A stretch of 64,000 nt of DNA from Scolanthus callimorphus (GCA_033964015.1 CM066912.1:33421205-33485204); one strand, 5' to 3'. Positions 51,147 to 63,448 are shown, counted from the first letter of the stretch. Made by a program: numbers and translations. Notes: a model not told the origin generated them from the letters alone.

Positions 51147-52984
51147 TATAAGGGGCACATGACTTCAGTGTAGTGCGATGACAGACGTATCTTTTCGATA
51201 TGTTAATTTTTCGCGATATTTGCAGTTAAAATGGGAGTTTCGGGAAAAAATCGAAACGTCAGTTGTATTGACCACATCACCTATAACAACAACAACAAGC
51301 GATGCGAACACACAAACAGCAACAACAACAACAACTGGATCCGGCGAAAAGAAAGTGGTATAAAAATACTTTTAAAAGGAGCGCACAAGAGCAGGGTGGG
51401 GCCAATCTGGAGTGATCACTTTACAAGATGGTGTGTATTAACATAACTGGATATTAACATAACTGGAGTACCTAATTTCATTAACATAACTGGAGTACCT
51501 AATTTCATTTGCTCAAACAGAGCTGGATATTACTGCCGGTCATCGGACATTGTCCGATCAAAATCGCCAAATGTCCGGCCAAAGAATTTTAATGGACATG
51601 TGTCCGATCAACTAGGATCTAGCTCTGCTCCAACGCTAGCACCTGATGCATCACGTTTTAAAAAACTTCAGCTTTAAAACGGCCCGCATGGAAGCTGCTC
51701 CAATTTTCTTGTAATGTAAATCAAAAACGATAAAACTCTTCTCTTTTGTACGTACGTGTTTTGCGTGATGCTAAGGCTGTCAAGAGCTAAATGAAGTTAA
51801 TAGCACTGGAAAGGTTAGCAATACAAACTGTGTAATCTCCCAACAATATTGACTTTAGGTTTTGATAAACGATATGAGCTGTTAAGGAAAGATACAACGC
51901 AATTTAGAAAGGGCCGTTTATAAGTATAGTTGTTAATAATCATTTATATCTTTTGATTTAAATAAATATCTCATTACATAATTTCGTCCAGCTTTCGTTT
52001 GTTATCTATTAAACGTCGAGAGAAATCTGAGAAATTTGAAATCTGAAATCTCTAGAAGGTCACGATGAATTCTTTGTCTAGGTTTTTATCGTATTTCCTT
52101 GCAAAATAATTATTATAATGATACACAAACTAGATGCTGTTACTGTTGATTTAGTATTTTGACATACTGTACGGAAGATTAACAATCCATTCTACCTGAG
52201 GAATATTAGAAGATTTGTAGCTATGCAAGTACCTCGTATTTATATCGAATCACACAACTTCTCATTTAAATCATAAGCGAGTTCAAAGCCAAACACCTCG
52301 ACAAATGTGCAAACACGGATTACAGCGCCTTAAGTTATAGTTATAGGTTATAGTATTTGGCAAAACATTATTAAGGGAACATAAAGGGATATCTTAAAGA
52401 AATATCGTCTGTACATCAGCAAGTTCGCCTTACCTTATTTCTTGGGACGGAATTCGTTAAAATGTCTTCGTCGTTTTAATACGCACGTATCATAAGTAAG
52501 CTGGCTATGGTCGATATACAATACTATCAAACGTTAACGAGAATTCTGCCCAAAATGGTTCTCTTGTCGGAAGCCATCAACTGAAGATCCTAAGCCCTTT
52601 TGATAAGCGATCTTTTAGTGACGGAAGGCTTTAGTAGAACCTTCACCTATAAGGACCCTTCTCATTGGTTAATATCAAAGTCACGTGAATAATAATGGGC
52701 AGTATGATTGGCTGGACAGTTTCCAGACGTTTGGAAATCATATTTCACATCTGGTTAACCTGTGAGTACCAACATCGTGAAAGATGTGCTCACAACTGAA
52801 CAGATTGACGCACTTGATTATTTGTGGCACAACACTCTCAAAGTTGTGGGGGGACATTAGCGCAAATTTGCATGACTGAAGCAAGTTTCCGTATTCGGAA
52901 ATAATCTGTAGGAAATCAGTAGGAAATTCCGAATAAACCTTGATCTAGGAGAACGGTTGTCTATGCGTGTCCATTTTGTGCTTC

Positions 52985-53310
52985 CTCGCGATAAATTGTC
53001 TTTTTCTTGACTCAAAGGGGCTCTGCGGTTGTTTCAACAAAATGTTATGAGACCTGTGCCTACTAAAACACTCAGAATCCTAAATTATACTTCACTGTAG
53101 TGTAAGAAGGGAAAGGTAACTGACATTTGCATTACATAAGCATTCTTCAGTAAGATTAAATAGCTCTTGCTATCTAACTTGAAAACTGTTCAACCAAACA
53201 AATTCAAGGCCAATTCGTAATCAAATTCCATCTGCTCGATAACACATGAAAATACTTCAAATTTGCACTGATCTAGCAGTTGAAAGGTTATTTAACAAAC
53301 ATAGACAATC
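52985..53310. repeat. Diverged block duplicated at 62515-62855
   Basis: Both blocks share, in order, GCGGTTGTTTCAACAAAA, AGAATCCTA, TTCTT(C)AGTAAGATT(A)AATAG, a CGCTATC/TGCTATC box, TCCAATTTCATC/TCAAATTCCATC, GCTCGATAAC and AGCAGTTG(A/G)AAGGT. They are in the same orientation. Neither has coding potential. Confidence 0.75.
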
Positions 53311-55027
53311 ACTAAATTAATCGAACCTTAAATTGTGACACAGTCCCTTGAAACTACTTTCTTAGTCTGCTGCTCGGATATGTGATGAAAGGTGTAGAGA
53401 CATGTCGCCGGATACAGCAGTAGTATCAGCATTTTTTCAAGGTTCTTCGTTGATGTCTTCAGGAAAATAGGGCTATGTTTGCGCATATTTAGAGATTTAT
53501 TCAAGATTCCAAGCACTTGGAGAAAGCGAAAAAGACGTGTGTTGCCAGACCAGCTGTCATTATTTATTACTGCTCTTGTTTCTACTCCTATTGAACATCT
53601 ATATTCATATCTGATGTGCTGCAGTGGGGGCTCGCCTCCGCGAAGAATTTTCCGATGATGGGCCGAATTTTTTCCGCCTGAATTCCCGCCATTTCATTTG
53701 GCGCACGCGCGTGCAACACAGGAAACCCGAATAGCGAAGATTACACGAGTTTCAAATTTCCGAAGTTTCCTTATACGCAATTGAAATATCAGTTAGACCT
53801 CAAGGTGTCCAAATGTATGCAAAAGGGATAGAAAGCGAAACTCTTCAGTAGCTAAACTTTTAGTTTTCGACAAAAGGTGATTGACATTTCGAAGTAAGCC
53901 CTCTGCCTCGATAAAGTTTTTGCCGGGAAACTTTTAAAAGAGACGAGGAGCGGCTCCGGATTTCTTACTTGTGCTGTATAAATCCTGTCTTTGTCTTCAT
54001 AATGGTTATTGTTTAGCAGAAAATGAATTTGTGGATGTGGCTAATGTGTCTGAGTGATTTGACGTGCTCTCAATAAAGGGAATGACATGCAATGGGCTAA
54101 GGGCATGATCAAGTTTTCAAATTTTCTCTGGGTGCATACTCCTCGAACACCTTAGAAAATGCGTAAGCCACTAATTCCTAAACCTGGGATGTTGTATTCA
54201 GGTGGTCAGATTTCAAGATAGGAAGTTATGTCATTTTGTGATGTACTGGCTAGTTCAGTTTGCTTCGCGATCAACTGTGCTCAACAACGACTGTTTTTAT
54301 TGAGTTTAAGTTTCAGTCATTTTCATTGTTGAACCAAAGTGATCAAACTTCCCTTGTCTTTTCCTTGACAGTTTAAAAAATAAATCCGTGAAAAAATCTT
54401 CCAAAGCCAACGATTGAAAATATGCAGCAACTAGGTGAACCCTCCTCCTTTTAATATCATGGTCCGACAGTAATACGTACACCTTTTAATCCATGTTGAG
54501 TTTAGTAATTGAATCAAAAATATACAAGAAATGCTAGTCGAGTCAAATTTACCACCTGTCGCTTTTCCACACGAGGGTATGTACTTATTTCATTATTTCT
54601 TCTATCTATTAACACAAATACTGTCGACTCTAACGCAATAACATAGCTATTTTTACTTGATTGCATAACCAAGAAGACACGTGGTGCCACTGGATGTATG
54701 ATGTATCTATATATTTTTTCTTTTCTTTTCTTTGTCCTTTCTTAAGGTTTAGGTTTGTGAAGACATTGAGCTAAATGTCCCCACCTTACCGGATCACACA
54801 AACTTTGAAACTTCACATCATTTGTTCTGTATCTGGCATTGTAACTAGCTTACATGTTTCAATAAATTTTATTTCTAAATAAGGTAAATACTTCCGAATT
54901 TGGTTTCGGCCGTGAGCGTTTCAAAAACGACAGATTTGTTAGGGTATTTTTTATATGAACACTGTTATCATTAAATGAAAGCATACAAATCACAATAGCA
55001 TGTTATATTTTGACGCTATTTGACGCG

Positions 55028-56398
55028 CTACTTAGCGTTCTCATCTTGAACTAAACTAGGAAGACTAGTTCCACACATGACTGTACGAGATGTGAACGGT
55101 TTTGAAACAGACCTTTGTCCCTTCCGTGACCACACATTATAGTCTCTCTTATGCAATGTAAATGCACCCGGTAAAATATAACAGCAACCTTCGTTATCCA
55201 GATAGGCCGTGTACTCCAAATAAGGCAAGCGAACTGCTTGTTTTAGCTCTTCTTTAGTAGTATCTTCAGCCGGTTTTGTCGCTGGCCGAACTGGTTTTTC
55301 TCTAGTCAAGCAATCAGTCCTTCGTGTCTCAGATTTCGTTCTAACAGATGTGGTCTTAGGCGCTGTGGTTAGAGCAGTTCTGTTTAGCTCAGCAGTCTGG
55401 AGTCTTTTCCTACATTTCTCACACTCCTGAGCAAGCGGTTTCTTCACGCGTACTTTGGAAGAGCAGATCGAATTCTCAATTTGCGGCAAAAACATTGTCT
55501 CCATTTCAGCCTTTTTCGCGCGTTTTCTGTCGCGTGTTGGCTGGATTTTCCCGTCGTTATGAGGTCGCCGCTGGTGCAAAAAAGCTGGACATGCGCAGAA
55601 AGTACAATCTTGATCCTCGTTACCATTCGCCGACTTGTAATCAATCTGTTCTCGCGTGCAAGCTAAATTGAAAGTCTTGTTCCTCATTCTGTCCGCCCTA
55701 GTTTGAATTCGCCTGGTAATTTTCTCCGATTCAATGCTTTCCTCTTCCCCTTTCATATCAAATTGTGTCGTGACAAGCGTTTCCTTCAGTTCTTCATTCT
55801 CATTGCTATCACTCGTGCTCAGATCCGGTAGGATTTTTGCTCGAGCTTTAATCAGCTTTCCCGATAGCTTTGCCGCGCCAATGTGTCTCTTTGAAAGGCG
55901 TTTCTGGTTCTCAAGAATCGGGTCCTGGATGACAGTCTCAAAGATATTCTCGGCTCCATTTCGTGTGGACACCAGCCTTGGAAGCCGCCATGACAGCGAA
56001 ATACCATCTGAATTGACTTGAAAAAATGGCATCTCACCCTTCGCCACAATTCGTTTATCTTTAGAAAATTCATTAGTAAAATGGTTCCTGTTCTTTTTGG
56101 AAAACATTGAATTTTCAGCGAAAGGAATAATGTTGTTGGCCTTGCATTCATAGCTCTCGCTCGCAAATCCTTGGTTTTGATCTCTAAAGTATTGTACTCT
56201 ATGGTGATATCCATGCCAATCCTCAACTTCCGATTTCTCTTTTCGTAAAACAAAAGGCTCCTCCTTGCGTCTCTGGGTTTTGAGAGCTCGTAACTGAGAA
56301 AGCTCTTCATCTAATAGCTTGTTAATATGCTCGATACCATGCCGAGCGGGCTGAGATTCGCCCCTTTGTACATCTATCGTTAATGTACTAAAAGCCAT
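55028..56398 (-). CDS. Orphan basic protein, 456 residues, intronless
   Basis: The frame runs from an ATG at 56398 to a TAG at 55028. It has no signal peptide or membrane segment and no recognised domain. The first 60 residues contain a helical, charged stretch (HINKLLDEELSQLRALKTQR). Mid-protein segments are Lys/Arg/Glu-rich, with a possible Cys cluster at CTFCACPAFLHQRRPH and a CEKCRKRLQTAEL motif, spaced like half zinc sites but not matching a known finger. The end (LPYLEYTAYLDNEGCCYILP, then basic) is less charged and may fold. Length, composition and codon spread make a real gene likely; it may be lineage-restricted. A nuclear or cytoskeletal role is a guess. Confidence 0.7.
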   Translation of the reverse strand: MAFSTLTIDVQRGESQPARHGIEHINKLLDEELSQLRALKTQRRKEEPFVLRKEKSEVEDWHGYHHRVQYFRDQNQGFASESYECKANNIIPFAENSMFSKKNRNHFTNEFSKDKRIVAKGEMPFFQVNSDGISLSWRLPRLVSTRNGAENIFETVIQDPILENQKRLSKRHIGAAKLSGKLIKARAKILPDLSTSDSNENEELKETLVTTQFDMKGEEESIESEKITRRIQTRADRMRNKTFNLACTREQIDYKSANGNEDQDCTFCACPAFLHQRRPHNDGKIQPTRDRKRAKKAEMETMFLPQIENSICSSKVRVKKPLAQECEKCRKRLQTAELNRTALTTAPKTTSVRTKSETRRTDCLTREKPVRPATKPAEDTTKEELKQAVRLPYLEYTAYLDNEGCCYILPGAFTLHKRDYNVWSRKGQRSVSKPFTSRTVMCGTSLPSLVQDENAK

Positions 56399-56413
56399 TA
56401 CAGAAAGTGACCA

Positions 56414-56806
56414 TCATAGCTTTTGCTTTCTGGTTTTCAGTTGCTTTGGGTTACTTTGTTGATGCTGAGTGCTGTCACATAGACAGTTAATCCCACTGGC
56501 CTTGGTACTTTGGATAATGACACGACAATGGGGTTCAAAGTCAGGTTCCAAGATCACTGCAAGATGAGAGCTTGATAACTCTGTCAATTTGAAAAGTCCT
56601 TCTTCCTTTTTAGCTTCTTTCTGTGACGTGTTACTGGATTTACTATCCACCTTCTCTTCCACGTTCAGCTGTGTGACGATTATCGACAAAGTTTCTTGCA
56701 GAGTACACGACAGGTGGGGGATATTGGCGTTCTTTTGAGCAAGTTCCTTTTCTAATAATCCACAGGTACAAGTTTTAAAACTACGACGCTTGTTATACCA
56801 CCTTCA
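56414..56806 (-). other. Open frame just upstream of the orphan gene, perhaps an exon or first cistron
   Basis: The frame is open for about 130 codons on the minus strand, from after a TGA near 56807 to a TGA at 56414, only 15 bp before the ATG of the next gene. It lacks an early ATG but reads as protein: RRSFKTCTCGLLEKELAQ, LQETLSIIVTQLNVEEKVD, SSSHLAVILEPDFEPHCRVI. It could be a coding exon joined by splicing to an upstream start, in a two-cistron or readthrough arrangement with the 456-residue frame, or a chance frame. Confidence 0.35.
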
Positions 56807-57596
56807 TATAGTTCCAGATCAACAATAATTATTCCATAAGGTTTTGTGGAGTAAAAGGGTATTACTCGAATTCAATCACACTCAAGGACTAACTCTACCC
56901 AATTGTTCACACCACCTTAGTTAATCCATATTTCAATAGTACTAACTTTTTGCCATAAGGCATCGTCGCTATTATAAACAAAACCAATAAGACCCTATTA
57001 AGCTCAAGTGTTGAATATTTTATTATTTGCGAGACAGTTTTTGTTGTCTAAATGAGATTTGATGTAATATTTCAAATCCGACAATGAGGACTGGACCGTA
57101 TTTCAAGTCCGCAGCAATTAGTTCCAGTCCGAGGCGGAGCCGAGGACTGGAACTAATTGCAAGGACTTGAAATATGGTCCAGTCCGAATTGGAGGATTTG
57201 AAATGACTTCTCATGCTCATTAATTATTTGGGAGGCAAAATTGAAAGAGAAAGACTTGAAGTGGTAGAATCAACTTCTTTGTCTTGATGTCGGTTGTTGT
57301 GATACAACAAAGAGAACAAGAGCGAATTTCATTATAAGAGTGGTTTGCATATACCCGTGTGTTATTATCAAAACCGAAATAATGCGACTTTCATCTGTGA
57401 TAAGCGGTTGGATTAAGCCCGTAAATCACAGTAAACTAATTACATAGCCCTTTGTTCTGTTTACACTTTTGAGCGGAGTTTATAAAAACTACGCTTGAAT
57501 CGAAATCACTTGGGACGTGAGGTGTATTCGTCGTGTTGAAGTCTGAATTTCCATTTAGCGCTGGGTCGCGATCGACTTCACTTGATAGTTCGCACC
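56807..57596. other. Spacer with one hairpin element
   Basis: 57069-57204 is a 136-bp hairpin: ATTTCAAATCC and GAGGACTGGACCGTATTTCA are mirrored by TGAAATATGGTCCAGTCC and GGATTTGAAAT. The centre is GGAGCCGAGGACTGGA-type. No gene is seen. Confidence 0.6.
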
Positions 57597-57886
57597 ATGG
57601 CCTCGATAAGAATAACTGGGACGAAAATGTCGGTGCAGTCCCTTGACTTTTGGATTATGAAAGTTGTGCAGACGGTGACCAATAAGAAAGGTAAACCTGT
57701 AATTATTTTTTTCCGTTTAGAATTGTGCAATATTGGTAACACAACGCAAACTTACGAAATTTTAGTTAAATTGTTTGCTATTTGTATACCTTTCATAGGT
57801 GAAAGATACCCAGCTAAAAGTTTGTACCAGGTTTGGAAAGCAAGACTCGAACAGCTGTCAATATATTGGACAAGAAAAAACATGAG
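57597..57886 (+). CDS. Two exons of a protein resembling the N-terminal domain of Crypton-derived recombinase genes
   Basis: Exon A (57597-57690) starts at an ATG in good context and encodes MASIRITGTKMSVQSLDFW and IMKVVQTVTNKK, ending in phase 1 at AAAG|GTAAAC. Exon B (57799-57886) follows TTTCATAG and reads GERYPAKSLYQVWKARLEQL and SIYWTRKNM, ending at GAG|GTAAGA. The joined pattern FW..K.V..V.NKKGE.YPA.SLYQ is that of the helical domain preceding the tyrosine-recombinase-like region in ZMYM2/QRICH1/KIAA1958-like proteins, which derive from Crypton transposons and are abundant in cnidarians. The next acceptor (58225) gives a stop after six codons, so the gene may be truncated, continue in exons not recognised, or be a relic. 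Confidence 0.45.
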
Positions 57887-57994
57887 GTAAGATTTCAAAT
57901 GTACTATAATATTATAAATCAAACTACCGAATTTTGTAACCCTAAAGGAGAACGAGAGTGGCGTAGGCATGAAATGTAAGAGCTGGTGTTTATT

Positions 57995-58108
57995 TAGCCT
58001 GCGAGCCGGCTCTCTAGTGGGTTTTCCAGAGAAGAATTTGTTACGAATCCCGCGCGCCAAAAAATCGAATATCCGAAAAAACCCACTGTAGAGCTGGCTC
58101 GCAGGCTA
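57995..58108. mobile_element. Hairpin element with TAGCCTGCGAGCC ends
   Basis: TAGCCTGCGAGCCGGCTCTC at 57995 is mirrored by GAGCTGGCTCGCAGGCTA ending at 58108, with GTGGGTTTT/AAACCCAC further in. A short non-coding foldback. Confidence 0.8.
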
Positions 58109-58515
58109 GTGTTTATTGAGAAACCGGGTTCGGACTCTGACCGGTTCGATAGAAATGCGTCGGTGGGTGGAAAATAGAAGCTTATTCTTTTCACTGATAT
58201 GCGTATTTTTATTAGTTTTGCAGGTTTGAGATGTGTTCTTGATGTTGGCAATGAGGCAGTTTTGCCAGTTTTCAGGTTAGATGAAATATATTAGTTACTA
58301 AACGAGTATAGCGTGCCTGAAAAGTCATCTGCTCGCAGTTGGAATTACGCGCGATTGGCCAATAAACATTAGTGGGAATTATTGCAATGTGACCATTTAT
58401 CAATTTGTAAAACAGTACGCTGTCTTTATAATTTACTGTACTTTGGATGCAAAACGCATCAAATAAAGTCTATGTTGTTGTTTGTTGTGTTGAACGTTTT
58501 CACTTACAGAGATTG

Positions 58516-58655
58516 ATTCTTTTCCAGTTCTTCAGGGACACCTTTTCCCTGAACTGATTTAATTTTGTTCCAGTACCTAAGGGACATCCCAAAGGAACTG
58601 GAACAAAATTAAATCAGTTCAGGGAATAGGCGTCCCTGAGCAACTGGAAAAGAAT
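58516..58655. mobile_element. 140-bp foldback element
   Basis: ATTCTTTTCCAGTT (58516-58529) is exactly mirrored at 58642-58655. Inside, CCCTGAACTGATTTAATTTT and GTTCCAGT are mirrored perfectly by ACTGGAACAAAATTAAATCA and GTTCAGGG. It has the features of a MITE. Confidence 0.85.
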
Positions 58656-58857
58656 TAATTAAGCCCCAGCTCTTCCCTGCTGATTTCAATACCCTCCCCG
58701 GCTTTTAGATTGTACTGGACCGGGTTTCCAGTATCATCACGTGACCCAATTTTCGCTCTTGCAATTGGCTGTTATCCTCGTGAATAATTAATGAGTATGA
58801 GAATGGAGGGTCTTGTCGGCAAGTCGAAGGACCCATTGTTTGGAGTAAAGTTTGTTC

Positions 58858-60969
58858 AGACTGGAAGCAGCGAGGTGGTACTCACTCGCCAATTTTTGCC
58901 GTTAAAATCAATTTTTAAAGCATCGGTTTGCAGTAAGCTCATTCTCTAAGCACAAGTCTATGCACCTAATACTCATCTTTCCCTGGAAAAATAATTTCTG
59001 TGAAAAAGAGTTTTTTAGGATCGAAAAATCATTATAAATATCTCTGTTTTTATGCAAATTTGCATGTCCCAGCGTCACACGTTCAGCGCCTGGTGTAAAA
59101 ATATTTTTACTTATTTCTTCATGGATAAAACATACAACGCAAAATTTGCCATAAATCGAAGTTCCAATCCTAAATGAAATAACTTATATCGTATTTTCTT
59201 CAATATATGCATCTTCTTCGATATTATTAGTGAAAACGTCTTTGCCATTTTCGTGTCCCAAAAATTTGATAATTTTAGCGTATTTCAGGTTTTTTAGATT
59301 TATTGTCAAAATAAGCAACGCCGCAATGAAACAAACTGAGCCATCTGTGGTCTATAGATTTTTATGTCGAAATGTGGCATTCTGACTGAGATCGGAAATA
59401 AGTTCTTGGAAATATAAAATTTCGAAGTTTACTGAAAGCATTGTCCCCCACCAAAATTTAAAGCATAATAATACGACCGGGGTTGCATTTCCTCTAATAT
59501 ATAGATAACCATAAGCCTTATTGCACTAAGAAACTACAGATGTGTGGTCTAGTAAAATTGCAGCCATTTGGTCTATTGCCCGGACTTATAGCCTATTTTG
59601 AGAGAGTTTAGCAATGGCGTGAAGTTTACTGAAAGTTTTGTCCCCCACTTCATAAAATTTACATATCTAAACAAACGACAGCAAATGTGATTGCTACCGA
59701 AGTTTGTTTCTAATTTCTTCGTTTACATTTTAAAAAAATCAAGGTTTTTTGCTCAAACTATTTAAACCTATACATCTGAGATTCCATTCGCACCGACGAG
59801 GTAGATTTCGGCTATAACACACGAGATTTAAAACTCACTATGTTATTTTTGTAATTTATGCAATTCGGAAGAAATTCATTACAGTTTAGAAAAAGTTCTT
59901 CATTTTTTCTGTTTTTCAGATAATTTTAGCGCGCGATTAGTTTCACATTTATCGCAAATCAACGGGAATTTATTCAAGACAATAGGTATCTTAGTAAATT
60001 TGAAGCGTTGTCTGTATTTTGCAAAAAAATAGGTATTTTGAACCACTGCCATTGCGTGTTATTAATAAAAAAACTAAGAAAATTTGCACTTTAAGGTGGC
60101 TTATAGCAGTTTTTAGTTGACTCTTCGGTCTGGTATGGCCTGTATCTCACGTGCTATACATACACAGAAAGGCAAGCTACTTTACAAGAAACATGCAATT
60201 GATCGTTATATGTGTTTACATGTTTTGTTTAAATTGACGCTTCCATGGCAACGAAATGGCGGCCCTCCATTTTTGAGTTGAAGAATCCACCCAGACATGC
60301 AAGATAACTTTTCGCAATACCAACGCCAATGAGGTCAGACTATAAGTTTGAAGAAATAGGCCAAGAGCGTTTCGAAGACCATTTTTTGTCAAGAAAATCA
60401 AGCGTAGTCGATCAAACTCGTGAGCCAATCAGATCCTTTCCTAGTTTCGCCTAGTGCGACATGTCTGTTGCGACATCTCTCGAAAAACAAGCCAAAGGAG
60501 TGCACTGAACAAGGATCCGATTGGCTCACACGGTTGTGATTGACTACGCAGCCAACTGAACTGCCAAAGGCTCACTAGATTTGAACCTACAGGGTCAGGT
60601 GTTATCAGAAACACTTGCAAATGGCATTTCTAAAAGAAAGGTTTTTACTATAAACGTCGTGACTGTTGATTTTTCCAACTGTTATGTACCGTTCGATATT
60701 TTGATATTGGGAGAGTGCAAGTGGGTTTTTTTTTGCAAAAGAAAGGAATCTTGCGTTTGACTAGTTACCAGACCCCACCCGGTAAGGAGATAAAATTGCT
60801 CATATTATCAGAAATATTGATCACAATCAGTTGAAAAATAGATAATTCGACGTGTTTCTCTATAAACCATAGTGCAAAGTAGCCAAATGCAAAACGTTAT
60901 AAGTAAAGAAACATACGTCGGAAAACTCGCATGTGACGGTAGTGAGTACCACCTCGCTGCTTCCAGTCT
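58858..60969. other. 2.1-kb segment bounded by perfect 29-bp inverted repeats
   Basis: AGACTGGAAGCAGCGAGGTG (29 bp in full, 58858-58886) is exactly inverted at 60941-60969. The interior is AT-rich and has no open frame of note; GTCCCCCAC occurs twice (about 59444 and 59641). Near 60400-60540 AGTCGATCAAACTCGTGAGCC is roughly mirrored by GGCTCACACGGTTGTGATTG. It could be a large non-autonomous DNA element. Confidence 0.5.
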
Positions 60970-63157
60970 CACACAAGTCTTATCGTTATGCAATGATGGA
61001 AGATTTTTATTATGAGGTTGCTGACGAGGAGGCATTTTAGTGACACTCGTTTGAATTCCCTAACATGAAGCAAACTTCGTAGACATTCAAATCTACTTCT
61101 GATTAGAAACATAAACGAGAATATCTACATCTGGTGCGTTGTGTGCGTGTTGTCTTGTTTGTTTTAGGATTTACATTATTGACTTTAGGATTTGAACTTG
61201 AGTACAAGTACAACTCTTAAAGCCAATCGTAATTACTTGCGTTTCGCACGGTTTCTTTCAACAAATTGTTCACTGATAAGTTTTATCAGTTTTTATGTGT
61301 TCTACTACAAAATAACGTGTAGAGTTGCTATATGTTTGACTTTGTTCACGCCACTGTGAATTTGGTCAACATATGCGCATTTTATATATCATTATGTAAA
61401 TTGTAACAACTGTATATTTTGGTGCATATAACCCTTTATTTCTTTTCAGAGGATGAAGGTTGCAAGTATCGCATTCAGCCACAGGCGAATGTGCTGGCAG
61501 ATAAATTTACCTTTACGATGATCATTTTCTTAGTTCTCACAACTTGCTTTCTGAACAATGTATTGAAATTGTTGAGAGAAATTAGAACATCTATCACTTT
61601 ACAGAGGGGTATGACAATTCATCTGTACTACATTGATAAATGTCTCAATTATCATCACCTTTTTGACTGATAATGTATTGATATTCTTAGGAGAAGTTTG
61701 GTATTGCTTTTTTATAGGGGTGTGGTGCTAGATCAGTCCATCTATCTCTCTACCATTTTAGGAGAAATAATTTTGGGAACGATGATTAAGATTCACTCTG
61801 TTGGTGATTCTAATTTACAAATTTCTTCTTTTCAGAAAAAGTAGAATGACATTTCAGAAGTAAAAATCATCTAGTTTTAATCAGATCTAAACTACAGGAC
61901 ACACCTTTTTTATCTGAAATTTTTCCAAAACGAAGATCTGTTGACACGAGCCTTGAGTGAAAATTTACCGAAAATTGTTGAGAATTACTTTCTGTCTTCT
62001 GAAAAAGGTAACGACCCTTCCAGAAACAAGAACTTTTCCAGAAGAGACCAGAATTCATTGTCCTGAATTCACTGTCTGTCTGAGTTTCATTCTTTATAAT
62101 TTTCATAATTCATATTTTCATTCAGGTAAAAGATAACCTTTTGATCTTAAACTGTTTTGATTTGAATATTCCTAAAAAATCATGCTGTCGATTTATGCGC
62201 ACTAAAATAGTTATAATACCGACGTAATAGTTTTATACCCTTATTTCTAGGGTTTCCATTGAAACTCAGATACGAATTATTATACGATATATCAACAGTG
62301 CTTGTTATATGACGTCATGGGGCTCATCGAAATGGAAATGGAAAAGCCATTTTTTCACAACAAAGATGTTCACTGGTGTTATTTATATAAAACTTGCAAA
62401 ACTCTTGAGGACGACAAAACACAATTTAACCCCCCAGAGGGCGAAACACAATTTCTCTCGCTAGATATTATATTTTATTAGACATTTGATTTTAGAGTCA
62501 CAAAGCGACGAGCGAGCTTTGAGGTTATGTCGCGGTTGTTTCAACAAAAATTATAAAAGATCCATTCAGTTGTTCACTCAAACAATTTAGAATCCTATAT
62601 TATAATCTTATAAACTTATAATCACTGACTTCCTATACTATATTCTACGAAACAAACATGAACTGATATTTACGTAGATATTCTTTAGTAAGATTTAATA
62701 GCTTTCGCTATCAAATATTCAAGTTTGAAAATAGTTCAGCCCAACAAGAAATCAAACGATGAACTCACAATCCAATTTCATCCGCTCGATAACGTATGAA
62801 CATAATCCCAAGTTTGACTTATTTAGCAGTTGGAAGGTCATTTAGCAAACCTAGGCGATTTTTTTAAAATTATTGTTTCGTGGACAGCAAGTACATTTTA
62901 CATACACGTTATTTTACATTTCTATTTGTTTGTTACTTTTTTTACATTTCATGCTCATTATTACATTTTTTACCTTTTTTTTGCTTTTTACATTTTCTTT
63001 TTAACTTTTACACTTTTTGATTGAATTTCTTATCCACGATATCAATAACCTTAATAATCTTATAATACATATACACGCTTGACACGATACTACGTACAGA
63101 AAAGCAGCAGACATTAGCTCAAAAACATTTTCTTTTTCCGCTTTTCTTTAATGTACA
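60970..63157. other. AT-rich spacer
   Basis: Only short open frames are present. 61448-61500 could be a small exon (after TTTTCAG; DEGCKYRIQPQANVLA) but no partner is seen. 62515-62855 is the partner of the diverged block at 52985. Confidence 0.45.
62515..62855. repeat. Diverged block duplicated from or with 52985-53310
   Basis: See the shared landmarks GCGGTTGTTTCAACAAAA, TTAGTAAGATTTAATAGC and CCGCTCGATAACGTATGAAC. Same orientation, many indels. Confidence 0.75.
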
Positions 63158-63448
63158 TTAGTTCAAAAACATTTTCCACTTTTCTTTAAAATACCTTTCT
63201 TTGTTATTTTTCAGAGCGATACCACTCTCGATATTTTTTTTGTCTTCAAAAAGGGAAAGAAAAGCGTCAAAAGATGGAGCCAATTTATTCATAAAACTTC
63301 TGAAAATAATATATTTAGCGATGATTATAACATGATTCACGCCCACAAACTTCTTGTCACCTGGTTTATACCCATACAAAATATCTAGACGATTATTTTG
63401 CTTATTTCTTGTGAATTGGACTGCATTTGGGTTCACTACATTATCCAT
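63158..63448 (-). pseudogene. C-terminal fragment of an L1/Tx1-like reverse transcriptase protein
   Basis: A 96-residue frame reads NPNAVQFTRNKQNN, LDILYGYKPGD, VNHVIIIAKYIIFRSFM, APSFDAFLSLFEDKKNIES and ends FKEKWKMFLN. The order (ILFG-type block, then NH.IIIAKxYI, then F..FL....IE..IA, then a KW end) is that of the region after the RT core in L1/Tx1-type LINEs. The RT core is absent, so it is a decayed fragment. Recognition rests on pattern only. Confidence 0.5.

Larger units (their letters stand above)
49521..55027. other. Gene-poor stretch with several local tandem repeats
   Basis: Beyond the repeats listed separately, 50224-50245 is a short palindrome (CTGTGTGGGGACCCCCACAC), GTCTGAA repeats three times near 50872, and 51444-51510 has tandem copies of TAACATAACTGGAGTACC. 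The Ser/Phe/Leu-rich frames on the minus strand at 49695-50411 arise from the AAC-rich tandem repeat. No gene is supported. Confidence 0.5.
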
